DNA of 63,142 bases from Paenibacillus cookii (lineage in GTDB: Bacteria; Bacillota; Bacilli; Paenibacillales; Paenibacillaceae): NCBI RefSeq assembly GCF_018333375.1, contig NZ_BORW01000033.1, positions 1-63,142 on the forward strand, written 5' to 3'. The notes beneath the pieces are model-generated. The model did no database searches, had not been told where the DNA came from, and worked only from the letters and a program-made list of their open reading frames with translations. The number at the start of each line of letters is the position of its first letter. The stretch's first letter is position 1. Below, one piece after another: positions 16,796 through 23,742 of this stretch. Both the position numbers and the translations under genes were made by a program.

Positions 16796-16824
16796 TTGAC
16801 AAAAACTTCTTCCTGCGTTATAAT
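16796..16824 (+). promoter_or_regulatory. Downstream sigma-A promoter of veg
   Basis: Perfect TTGACA (16796-16801) and TATAAT (16819-16824), spacer 17, 41 and 40 bases after the matching hexamers of the first promoter. The TSS would lie about 20 bases before veg. Confidence 0.93.
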
Positions 16825-16851
16825 GGACAAGGAAAGAGGTGGTCGTCGACA

Positions 16852-17112
16852 ATGGCTAAAAATGCGCTGTTGGAAATCAAACGAAATCTCGAGGCTCATG
16901 TAGGTCAGAAAATATCGCTCCGGGCTAACGGTGGACGTCGTAAGACGATCGAACGTACGGGCGTGCTCGAGGAAACGTACCCTTCTGTTTTTATCGTCAA
17001 GCTGGATCAAGAACAGCAAACCTTTAAACGTGTTTCATACAGCTATGCAGATATTCTTACTGAATCCGTGGAAGTCACCATTTGCGAAGAGCAGGCGAAG
17101 GACGCGGACTAA
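16852..17112 (+). CDS. veg: Veg protein (biofilm formation stimulator)
   Basis: An 86-residue protein of the Veg family (MAKNALLEIKRNLEAHVG, RANGGRRKTIERTGVLEETY, FKRVSYSYADILTESV) with an SH3-like beta fold. In B. subtilis Veg stimulates biofilm genes by opposing SinR and is very strongly transcribed. Here too it is driven by two perfect-consensus promoters and has a good ribosome binding site (AAAGAGGTGG). It is flanked by terminators, so it is a stand-alone unit. Confidence 0.96.
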   Translation: MAKNALLEIKRNLEAHVGQKISLRANGGRRKTIERTGVLEETYPSVFIVKLDQEQQTFKRVSYSYADILTESVEVTICEEQAKDAD

Positions 17113-17144
17113 GCAGGATCAGGCGTAACTTTTTTATTTGGAAG

Positions 17145-17173
17145 CAGCTTTCCCGTGCGGAAGGCTGTTTTTT
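17145..17173 (+). terminator. Rho-independent terminator after veg
   Basis: CAGCTTTCC pairs with GGAAGGCTG (one G-U) around CGTGC and is followed by six T. Confidence 0.88.
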
Positions 17174-17311
17174 GTTGTCAGCGGATTTTTCGAATGGGGC
17201 CGGGTCGGGCGAGAAATAATACAAAAGGAATTCCTTTTACCGCATAACGAAGGACCGTCCCGAAGATGGCTTAAGCGGGGCCGGTTCCGGGATTGACAAG
17301 GAGGACTGCAA

Positions 17312-17491
17312 ATGAGCCGCAGACGCCGCAGCGTAATGTCGGAGGAACTGAAGACGGAGCTTGCCAAGGATTTGGGGTTTTACGAAACGGTTCAGCAGGA
17401 GGGTTGGGGCGGCATTAAAGCCAAGGACGCCGGCAACATGGTGAAACGCGCCATCCAGCTCGCCGAAGAGGCTGCAGCCCGCAAATCGTAA
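17312..17491 (+). CDS. sspF: Small acid-soluble spore protein, alpha/beta type (SspF)
   Basis: A 59-residue protein starting MSRRRRSVMSEELKTELAKD and containing LGFYETVQQEGWGGIKAKDA and GNMVKRAIQLAEEA. The central G-W-G-G-I and GNMVKR segments are the alpha/beta-type SASP hallmark. Such proteins coat spore DNA and protect it from UV and heat. AAGGAGG eight bases before the ATG fixes the start. It follows veg and precedes ispE, the exact place of sspF in B. subtilis. Its own terminator follows. In the family it is a forespore (sigma-G) gene; I did not find a clear sigma-G promoter. Confidence 0.95.
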   Translation: MSRRRRSVMSEELKTELAKDLGFYETVQQEGWGGIKAKDAGNMVKRAIQLAEEAAARKS

Positions 17492-17508
17492 GGTTCAAAA
17501 CATGTCAG

Positions 17509-17548
17509 ACGGAGATCTCCATGGCATCGCATGGGAATCTCCGTTTTT
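17509..17548 (+). terminator. Rho-independent terminator after sspF
   Basis: ACGGAGAT...CATG pairs with CATG...ATCTCCGT with small internal mismatches, followed by five T. Confidence 0.87.
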
Positions 17549-17571
17549 CTATAGGCCGCGGAAGGTTCGAA

Positions 17572-17600
17572 ATGACTTGCTTGGTACAGTTTGTTATAAT
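17572..17600 (+). promoter_or_regulatory. Possible promoter for ispE
   Basis: ATGACT (17572-17577), a 17-base spacer and a perfect TATAAT (17595-17600) lie about 45 bases before the ispE start. Confidence 0.45.
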
Positions 17601-17645
17601 GATTTGAAGCTGATAGCGAGGGAAACTTAAGGGTGGGTGAACGCC

Positions 17646-18500
17646 TTGAAAATTTACGAAAAAGCACCGGCCAAAATCAATTTGATGCTGGATGTATTAC
17701 ATAAAAGGCCGGACGGCTTCCACGAGGTCGAAATGGTCATGACGATGGTCGATTTGGCGGACAGGCTGGAAATGTCGGAGCTGCCGCGCGACACCATCAT
17801 TATTACGAGCCAGGCGGGGTATATCCCGCTTGACGAGAAAAACTTGGCCTTCCAGGCCGCAAGACTGATCAAAGACCGGTACGACGTCCGCAGCGGCGTC
17901 CATATCCACTTGGACAAAAAAATCCCGGTAGCCGCGGGTTTGGCGGGGGGCAGCAGCGACGCGGCCGCGGCGCTGAGGGGATTGAACCGGCTGTGGAATT
18001 TGAACATACCCATGCAAGAGCTACAGGAGCTGGGAGCCGAGCTGGGGTCGGATGTTCCCTTTTGCGTGACGGGGGGCACGGCGCTTGCGACCGGGCGTGG
18101 GGAGAAGCTCGCCAAGGTGGACAATCCGCTAAGCTGCTGGGTTATTTTGGCCAAGCCTCCCATCAATGTGTCGACGGCGGAGGTCTACGGCAAATTCAGG
18201 GCGGCAGAGGTAAAGCGTCATCCGTCCGCCGAGCAGATGGTCAAAGCGATCGAAGCCGGCGATTTCGGAGCCGTATGCGAACGTCTCGGCAACGTGCTTG
18301 AGGATGTGACGCTGAAGCTTCACCCGCAGGTGGCCCAGCTGAAGGAAGCCATGCTGAGACTCGGGGCCGACGGAGCGCTCATGTCGGGAAGCGGCCCGAC
18401 CGTATTCGGGCTTGTTTATAAAGAATCGAAGGTCGCGCGGATTTATAACGGACTTCGCGGGTTTTGCCGGGAAGTGTACGCGGTGCGGCTATTGACCTGA
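17646..18500 (+). CDS. ispE: 4-diphosphocytidyl-2-C-methyl-D-erythritol kinase
   Basis: A 284-residue GHMP kinase that phosphorylates CDP-ME in the non-mevalonate isoprenoid pathway. The N-terminal KAPAKINLMLDV, the ATP-binding PVAAGLAGGSSDAAA and the C-terminal LMSGSGPTVFGL are diagnostic. I favour a TTG start at 17646, where GGGTGGG lies eight bases upstream and the protein begins (M)KIYEKAPAKIN as in homologues; the GTG at 17637 would put the ribosome binding site too close. Confidence 0.95.
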   Translation: MKIYEKAPAKINLMLDVLHKRPDGFHEVEMVMTMVDLADRLEMSELPRDTIIITSQAGYIPLDEKNLAFQAARLIKDRYDVRSGVHIHLDKKIPVAAGLAGGSSDAAAALRGLNRLWNLNIPMQELQELGAELGSDVPFCVTGGTALATGRGEKLAKVDNPLSCWVILAKPPINVSTAEVYGKFRAAEVKRHPSAEQMVKAIEAGDFGAVCERLGNVLEDVTLKLHPQVAQLKEAMLRLGADGALMSGSGPTVFGLVYKESKVARIYNGLRGFCREVYAVRLLT

Positions 18501-18561
18501 TGATCCTGCCGGGCGCATAAAAAGCAAGCCGGGCCGGAAATGTTTGCGGGGCAGGATCTTC

Positions 18562-18591
18562 TTGTACAAACACGTACAAAAATGCTATATT
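18562..18591 (+). promoter_or_regulatory. Putative promoter/operator of purR
   Basis: TTGTAC (18562-18567) and TATATT (18586-18591), spacer 18, resemble a sigma-A promoter. The -35 hexamer is one arm of an inverted repeat TTGTAC-6-GTACAA (18562-18579), so a dimeric repressor could sit on it. A 16-base word covering this site recurs upstream of gin at 748-763. Confidence 0.5.
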
Positions 18592-18707
18592 TATACTGTA
18601 TTATTCGGATTTTACACATAGGGAAATCGAATTTGAAGATGGCTTGACCGAAAGCAGCTAGTTTGGCCGGCCATCGTTGATGAATAAAGTGATAGCGAGG
18701 AGTTTTC

Positions 18708-19538
18708 GTGAAAAAATTAAAGCGAAGCGCGCGTCTGGTCGAGATGACCCAATATTTGCTGTCCAGACCTCATACTTTGATCCCGCTCACCACGTTCGCC
18801 GAACGGTACGGGGCCGCCAAATCCTCGATCAGCGAAGACCTGGTGATCATCAAGGAGGTATTCGAGGACGAGGGCATGGGAGAACTGCTGACGCTGGCCG
18901 GAGCGGCCGGAGGCGTGAAGTTCATTCCGAAGATGCCGAAGAGTCAGGCGTTGGCCTTTGCGGAGGAGCTTTGCAGCCAGCTGCAGCAAAAAGACCGCAT
19001 CCTCCCCGGCGGATACCTGTACATGTCCGATTTGCTCGGAGAGCCGTCCTTGATGAACGAAGCGGGGAAAATATTTGCCACCGCCTTTGCCGATCAGGAG
19101 ATCGACGTGGTGATGACGGTGGAGACCAAAGGGATCCCGCTGGCTTATGCGACCGGTGCCCAGCTGAATTTGCCCGTAGTCCTGGTCCGGAGGGACCACC
19201 AGGTGACGGAAGGTTCGGCGGTGAGCATCAACTACGTCTCAGGCTCGCATAAAAGCATCCACACCATGTCGCTGTCGCGGCGCGCCCTCAAAGAGAAGTC
19301 CAAAGTCCTGATCGTGGACGACTTCATGAAAGCCGGCGGAACCATTCAAGGGATGGTCGATTTGCTGGCCGAATTTGATGCCGAAGTCGCAGGCGTGGGC
19401 GTATTGGTGGAATCCGGCGAGGTGGATACGGAAGAGCGTCTCCTGCATGACTACGTGTCGCTGGCGACCTTGACCGGCGTCGACGCCAAAACGAAGGAAA
19501 TCGGCGTGAAACCGGGCAATTATTTTACTAAAAAATGA
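18708..19538 (+). CDS. purR: Purine operon repressor PurR
   Basis: A 276-residue regulator with an N-terminal winged helix (residues 1-75, KRSARLVEMTQYLLSRPHTL) and a C-terminal phosphoribosyltransferase-like domain. The PRPP-binding motif VDDFMKAGGT starts at about residue 203. It represses purine genes and is released from DNA by PRPP. The start is GTG with AGCGAGGAG upstream. The PRPP synthetase gene prs is only about 2 kb downstream. yabJ (ridA), which follows purR in B. subtilis, is absent. Confidence 0.96.
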   Translation: MKKLKRSARLVEMTQYLLSRPHTLIPLTTFAERYGAAKSSISEDLVIIKEVFEDEGMGELLTLAGAAGGVKFIPKMPKSQALAFAEELCSQLQQKDRILPGGYLYMSDLLGEPSLMNEAGKIFATAFADQEIDVVMTVETKGIPLAYATGAQLNLPVVLVRRDHQVTEGSAVSINYVSGSHKSIHTMSLSRRALKEKSKVLIVDDFMKAGGTIQGMVDLLAEFDAEVAGVGVLVESGEVDTEERLLHDYVSLATLTGVDAKTKEIGVKPGNYFTKK

Positions 19539-19663
19539 CCCGGCTACGTCTTGACGAAATATGTCGACTGGAAACTTTTCGGGACGAATAGTTCCGAAGT
19601 CTGTCGACAATCTCATTTCTATAAAAAAATTCCTGAAATTAGGACATTTTGTTGCTCCAAAAA

Positions 19664-19692
19664 AGAGGATTTTGAACTGCTGTGTGGAATTA
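19664..19692 (+). promoter_or_regulatory. Sigma-H promoter of spoVG
   Basis: AGAGGATTT (19664-19672) and GTGGAATTA (19684-19692), separated by 11 bases, match the sigma-H consensus RNAGGAWWW/RNNGAATWW and closely resemble the known B. subtilis spoVG promoter. An inverted repeat TGTCGAC...GTCGACA (19562-19609) lies upstream. Confidence 0.85.
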
Positions 19693-19730
19693 TACACCAA
19701 GTCTCTGATGGAAAAAGGTGGTGAACACAC

Positions 19731-20015
19731 ATGCAAATTACGGATGTCAGACTCCGCCGAGTCAACTCTGAGGGGAGAATGAAAGCAATCGCATCCATTA
19801 CCATTGATAACGAATTTGTGGTTCATGATATTCGGGTCATCGATGGCAACAATGGAATGTTCGTTGCTATGCCGAGCAAGCGCACTCCAGACGGGGAATT
19901 CCGCGACATCGCCCATCCGATCTCTTCCGGTACGCGGGAGAAGATCCAAACGGCTGTCCTGGCGGAATATGAACGCGCTGCCAATGAAGAAGAAGTGATT
20001 GAGGAAGGCGCTTAA
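19731..20015 (+). CDS. spoVG: Septation/regulatory protein SpoVG
   Basis: A 94-residue nucleic-acid-binding protein that modulates septation, sporulation and surface factors. It is recognised from MQITDVRLRRVNSEGRMKAI, FVVHDIRVIDG and FVAMPSKRTPDGEFRDIAHP. It has AAAGGTGG upstream of the ATG. It is preceded by a sigma-H promoter and followed by a terminator, so it is an independent unit between purR and glmU. Confidence 0.97.
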   Translation: MQITDVRLRRVNSEGRMKAIASITIDNEFVVHDIRVIDGNNGMFVAMPSKRTPDGEFRDIAHPISSGTREKIQTAVLAEYERAANEEEVIEEGA

Positions 20016-20037
20016 GGTTTACAATTGGGGTTCAAGG

Positions 20038-20073
20038 AAAAGAGAGCCAGACTTATGGCTCTCTTTTCTTTTT
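20038..20073 (+). terminator. Rho-independent terminator after spoVG
   Basis: AAAAGAGAGCCA pairs perfectly with TGGCTCTCTTTT around GACTTA, followed by CTTTTT. Confidence 0.92.
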
Positions 20074-20126
20074 ACGGAGAATACGATATATTCTTTAATG
20101 AGTTTAAGAGTGGGAGGTCAAGATCC

Positions 20127-21518
20127 TTGAAAAGAATGGCGATTGTTCTTGCCGCAGGGCAGGGTAAACGAATGAAATCGAAACTATACAAAGTGCTGCA
20201 CCCCGTCTGTGGAAAACCTATGGTAGGGCATGTGCTGGATACCGTCAAAGAAGTCGACTGCGAGCGCAGCGTCGTTATCGTGGGCCATGGTGCGGAAGCC
20301 GTCCAATCTTATCTGGGTGAGGCCGCGGAATACGTGCTGCAGGAGCAGCAGCTCGGAACGGGCCATGCCGTGAAAATGGCAAAGGATCTCCTCGGATCGG
20401 AACAAGGCTCTACCATCGTCATTTGCGGGGATACGCCTCTTGTTACTGCGGAAACGTTGAAGGCTCTGACGGAGCTTCATGAGAGCAATAACGCGGCGGC
20501 AACCGTGCTGACGGCTTATACGGAAAATCCTAAAGGATACGGGCGCGTCATCCGGAGCGAAGACGGCAGCGTTCTGCGGATCGTGGAACAGAAGGACTGC
20601 TCGCCGGAAGAAGATGCCGTGCGCGAATTCAATACCGGAACATATTGCTTTGATAATGCCAAGCTGTTTGCGGCTCTCGATAAAGTAACGAACAACAATG
20701 CGCAGCAGGAATATTATTTGACCGACGTCATCGGCATCCTTGTCGGCGCAGGCGAAACGGTGCTTGGGTACATGACCGAAGATTACGCGGAATCGATCGG
20801 CGTCAACGACCGTCTGGCCCTTTCCGAAGCGGAGCGTTTGATGCGCGAGCGCATCAACAAACGGCATATGCTCGGCGGCGTAACCATCATTGATCCGGCC
20901 TCGACCTATATCGGCGCGGACGTCAAAATCGGCTCCGACACGGTGCTTCTTCCGGGCACGGTCCTTACGGGAAACACCGTCATCGGCGAAGACTGCCAAA
21001 TCGGGCCGCAAAGCGAGATCAAGGATTCCGTCATCGGCGACGGGGCGGTCATCAAACATTCCGTGCTTGACCAGGCGGAAGTCGGAAACCGCACGACCGT
21101 CGGCCCTTATGCCTATTTGCGCCCGAAAGCCCAATTGGGGGAAGACGTGAAAATCGGCGATTTCGTGGAGGTCAAAAACGCCAAGATCGCGGACGGTTCC
21201 AAAGTGTCGCATTTAAGCTACATCGGCGACGCGGTCGTCGGGAAAAACGTCAATGTCGGCTGCGGTGCGATAACGGTCAACTACGATGGGTATAATAAAT
21301 CCATAACGGAAATCGAAGACGATGCCTTTATCGGCAGCAACGTGAATCTAATCGCCCCTGTGAAGGTTGGGAAAGGCGCGTACGTGGTTGCAGGATCGAC
21401 CATTACGCATTCGGTGCCTGAAAACGATCTGGCCATTGCCAGAAAGCGTCAGGAGAACAAGCCGGGATACGCGGAAAAAATCCGTGCCCGCGCCAAGGCA
21501 AAAAAAGACAAGCAGTAG
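20127..21518 (+). CDS. glmU: Bifunctional UDP-N-acetylglucosamine pyrophosphorylase / glucosamine-1-phosphate N-acetyltransferase
   Basis: A 463-residue enzyme that acetylates glucosamine-1-phosphate and couples it to UTP, giving UDP-GlcNAc for peptidoglycan. The N-terminal nucleotidyltransferase motif VLAAGQGKRMKSKL is followed by ICGDTPLV. The C-terminal half is a left-handed beta helix of hexapeptide repeats (SDTVLLPGTVLTGNTVIGED). The TTG at 20127 has GGGAGG nine bases upstream; an ATG three codons later is possible. prs follows after 128 bases. Confidence 0.97.
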   Translation: MKRMAIVLAAGQGKRMKSKLYKVLHPVCGKPMVGHVLDTVKEVDCERSVVIVGHGAEAVQSYLGEAAEYVLQEQQLGTGHAVKMAKDLLGSEQGSTIVICGDTPLVTAETLKALTELHESNNAAATVLTAYTENPKGYGRVIRSEDGSVLRIVEQKDCSPEEDAVREFNTGTYCFDNAKLFAALDKVTNNNAQQEYYLTDVIGILVGAGETVLGYMTEDYAESIGVNDRLALSEAERLMRERINKRHMLGGVTIIDPASTYIGADVKIGSDTVLLPGTVLTGNTVIGEDCQIGPQSEIKDSVIGDGAVIKHSVLDQAEVGNRTTVGPYAYLRPKAQLGEDVKIGDFVEVKNAKIADGSKVSHLSYIGDAVVGKNVNVGCGAITVNYDGYNKSITEIEDDAFIGSNVNLIAPVKVGKGAYVVAGSTITHSVPENDLAIARKRQENKPGYAEKIRARAKAKKDKQ

Positions 21519-21646
21519 CATTTGCGTCCAAAGGATGATTAAATAGTAATAGAGGATTAATCACAATTTCCTAGAAGCATCATTGTTCAAACGGCAATGG
21601 AGACAGGCATGAATTTCAATGAACCAGCACGGAGGGTTTTTATTTT

Positions 21647-22600
21647 ATGACTTATTGTGATTCGAAATTAAAGATTTTTACTTGTAACTCCAATCCGAAG
21701 CTCGCGCAGCAAATAGCCGATTATATCGGGATTCCGATGGGCGATTCCCATACCACCAGCTTCAGCGACGGCGAAATCCAAGTGAAGCTGAACGAAAGCG
21801 TCCGCGGCTGCCACGTGTATGTCGTCCAGTCCACCTGCGGCCCGGTCAACGACAACCTGATGGAGCTGCTGATCATGGTCGACGCGCTGAAACGCGCCTC
21901 CGCGAAGAGCATCAATGTCGTGATTCCTTATTACGGCTACGCACGTCAGGACCGCAAAGCCCGTTCCCGCGATCCGATCACTGCGAAGCTGGTCGCTAAC
22001 CTGATTGAAAAAGCGGGAGCGCACCGCGTCATCACGATGGATTTGCACGCGATGCAGATTCAGGGATTTTTCGACATTCCGGTGGACCATCTGCTTGGCG
22101 TGCCGATTTTGGCGCAATATTTCCGTTCGAAGCAGATCGAAAATCCGGTCGTCGTCTCCCCGGACCACGGCGGCGTCGTGCGCGCCAGAAAGCTGGCCGA
22201 CTTCCTGAACGCCCCTCTGGCCATCATCGATAAGCGGCGTCCGGAACCGAACGTGAGCGAAGTGATGAACATCATCGGCCACATCGAGGGCAAAACGGCC
22301 ATTTTGATCGACGACATCATCGATACGGCCGGCACCATCGTCCTTGGCGCCAATGCGCTGATGGAAGGCGGGGTCAAGGAAGTTTACGCTTGCTGTACGC
22401 ATCCGGTATTCTCCGGCCCTGCCATGGAACGTCTTGAAAACTCTCCGCTGAGTGAAGTCATTGTAACGGATACCATTCCGATTACGCATCCTGACCCAAG
22501 CAACAAAATCAAAGTGCTTTCGGTAGCTCCGCTTATGGGCGAAGCAATTATCCGGGTTCATGAGGAACTGTCGATCAGCAAGCTGTTTGAAATCGAATAA
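21647..22600 (+). CDS. prs: Ribose-phosphate pyrophosphokinase
   Basis: A 317-residue class I PRPP synthetase making PRPP from ribose-5-phosphate and ATP for nucleotide, His, Trp and NAD synthesis. Family landmarks are FSDGEIQVKLNESVRG, IPYYGYARQDRKARSRDPI, SPDHGGVVRARKLAD and the PRPP-binding IDDIIDTAGT. CGGAGGG precedes the ATG. It directly follows glmU as in B. subtilis; the ctc/rplY gene usually after it is missing. Confidence 0.98.
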   Translation: MTYCDSKLKIFTCNSNPKLAQQIADYIGIPMGDSHTTSFSDGEIQVKLNESVRGCHVYVVQSTCGPVNDNLMELLIMVDALKRASAKSINVVIPYYGYARQDRKARSRDPITAKLVANLIEKAGAHRVITMDLHAMQIQGFFDIPVDHLLGVPILAQYFRSKQIENPVVVSPDHGGVVRARKLADFLNAPLAIIDKRRPEPNVSEVMNIIGHIEGKTAILIDDIIDTAGTIVLGANALMEGGVKEVYACCTHPVFSGPAMERLENSPLSEVIVTDTIPITHPDPSNKIKVLSVAPLMGEAIIRVHEELSISKLFEIE

Positions 22601-22606
22601 ATGGAT

Positions 22607-22658
22607 GGCGACGAAAGAGGGTTATGTTTTCCGGGAGGAGAATATAACCCTTCTCGCC
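22607..22658 (+). other. Hairpin in the prs-pth gap
   Basis: AGAGGGTTAT and ATAACCCT pair, extended by GGCGA/TCGCC, enclosing a purine-rich loop with GGGAGGAG. No T-tract follows. It occupies the spot where ctc would lie and ends about 30 bases before pth. Confidence 0.45.
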
Positions 22659-22689
22659 ATATACCGCCGTTTGGAGGAATCAAAACGAA

Positions 22690-23250
22690 ATGAAATGGAT
22701 CGTCGGACTGGGCAACCCCGGTTCTAACTACGAAAAAACGCGCCATAACGTCGGATTTATGATGCTTGACGCTTTGGCGAAGCGCCATGGCATCAAATTT
22801 GGCCCCAGCAAATGCAAGGCGTTGATCGGCGAAGGTTTGATCGGCAGCGACAAAGTGGTGCTTATCAAGCCGATGACGTACATGAATTTATCGGGCGAAG
22901 CCGTTCGGGCTTACATGGACTATTACAAAGCGAACGTCGAAGACATGATCGTCGTATACGACGATTTGGATACCGAGATCGGCAAAATACGACTGCGGTA
23001 CCAGGGAAGCGCAGGCGGGCATAACGGCATCAAATCGATCATCCAGCATACCGGAACGCAAACCTTTAACCGCATCCGCATGGGCATTTCCCGTCCGGAG
23101 CCGGGTTTTGCCGTGGTAGATTATGTCCTATCGGCATTCCCGAAAAAGGAGAAAGAGCTGCTGGAACACATGATCGAACGTGCGTGCGATGCCGCCGAAT
23201 ACAGTCTCGATCATACCTACGAGCAGACGATGGCGAAGTTTAACGGGTAA
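22690..23250 (+). CDS. pth: Peptidyl-tRNA hydrolase
   Basis: A 186-residue enzyme that recycles peptidyl-tRNAs released from stalled ribosomes. The N-terminal WIVGLGNPGSNYEKTRHNVG contains the catalytic histidine, MTYMNLSG and VVYDDLD follow, and SAGGHNGIKSII is the second signature. GGAGGAATC precedes the ATG. In B. subtilis it is also called spoVC. Confidence 0.97.
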   Translation: MKWIVGLGNPGSNYEKTRHNVGFMMLDALAKRHGIKFGPSKCKALIGEGLIGSDKVVLIKPMTYMNLSGEAVRAYMDYYKANVEDMIVVYDDLDTEIGKIRLRYQGSAGGHNGIKSIIQHTGTQTFNRIRMGISRPEPGFAVVDYVLSAFPKKEKELLEHMIERACDAAEYSLDHTYEQTMAKFNG

Positions 23251-23338
23251 AAGGGCGCGGCAAGCTTCGGTAAACAGGGCTAAATCAAGCGCAGAGCGGG
23301 CATAATGAGGGTATAAACCACCTTCAGGAGGCATATAG

Positions 23339-23569
23339 ATGGCTATAAATTATATCTGCCGGCACTGCCGAACCCCGCTCGGGACTCTCGATTCGACCCA
23401 GGTAACCGATGCCCAGCTCGGGTTTCATTCCTTGACCCCCGCGGAACGGAGAGATATAATAGCGTATGATTTAAGCGGAGACGTCACCGTTAAGGTGATT
23501 TGCGATTATTGCAGGGAAGCGCTGGAGAACAATCCGGAGCTGAGCCTGATCACAAGCCCGCTCCAATAA
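23339..23569 (+). CDS. fin: Anti-sigma-F factor Fin (YabK)
   Basis: A 76-residue zinc protein with CxxC pairs at C7/C10 (ICRHC) and C55/C58 (ICDYC). Fin is made in the forespore, binds sigma-F and helps the switch to sigma-G. The gene lies between pth and mfd exactly as in B. subtilis, with AGGAGG before the ATG and a terminator after it. Together with gin, the window encodes two anti-sigma factors of the forespore programme. Confidence 0.94.
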   Translation: MAINYICRHCRTPLGTLDSTQVTDAQLGFHSLTPAERRDIIAYDLSGDVTVKVICDYCREALENNPELSLITSPLQ

Positions 23570-23577
23570 GGATCCGG

Positions 23578-23641
23578 TGGGGATACCCGACGTTTTCGGG
23601 GCCTCGGCAGTTTTGCTGAGGCTTCTTTTCGGTATTCCCCG
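23578..23641 (+). terminator. Rho-independent terminator after fin
   Basis: GCCTCGGCA pairs with TGCTGAGGC (23601-23622), followed by TTCTTTT. An outer stem GGGGATACC/GGTATTCCCC encloses it. Confidence 0.85.
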
Positions 23642-23742
23642 GGGTGACCTATTTGGTAGATTTTTTCGGAATATTGAAGTTTTTTAAATAACAAGAGGAT
23701 TTTTCAAAATCCAGAAAAGTTAGCATGAGAGAGGTGCCCCTT

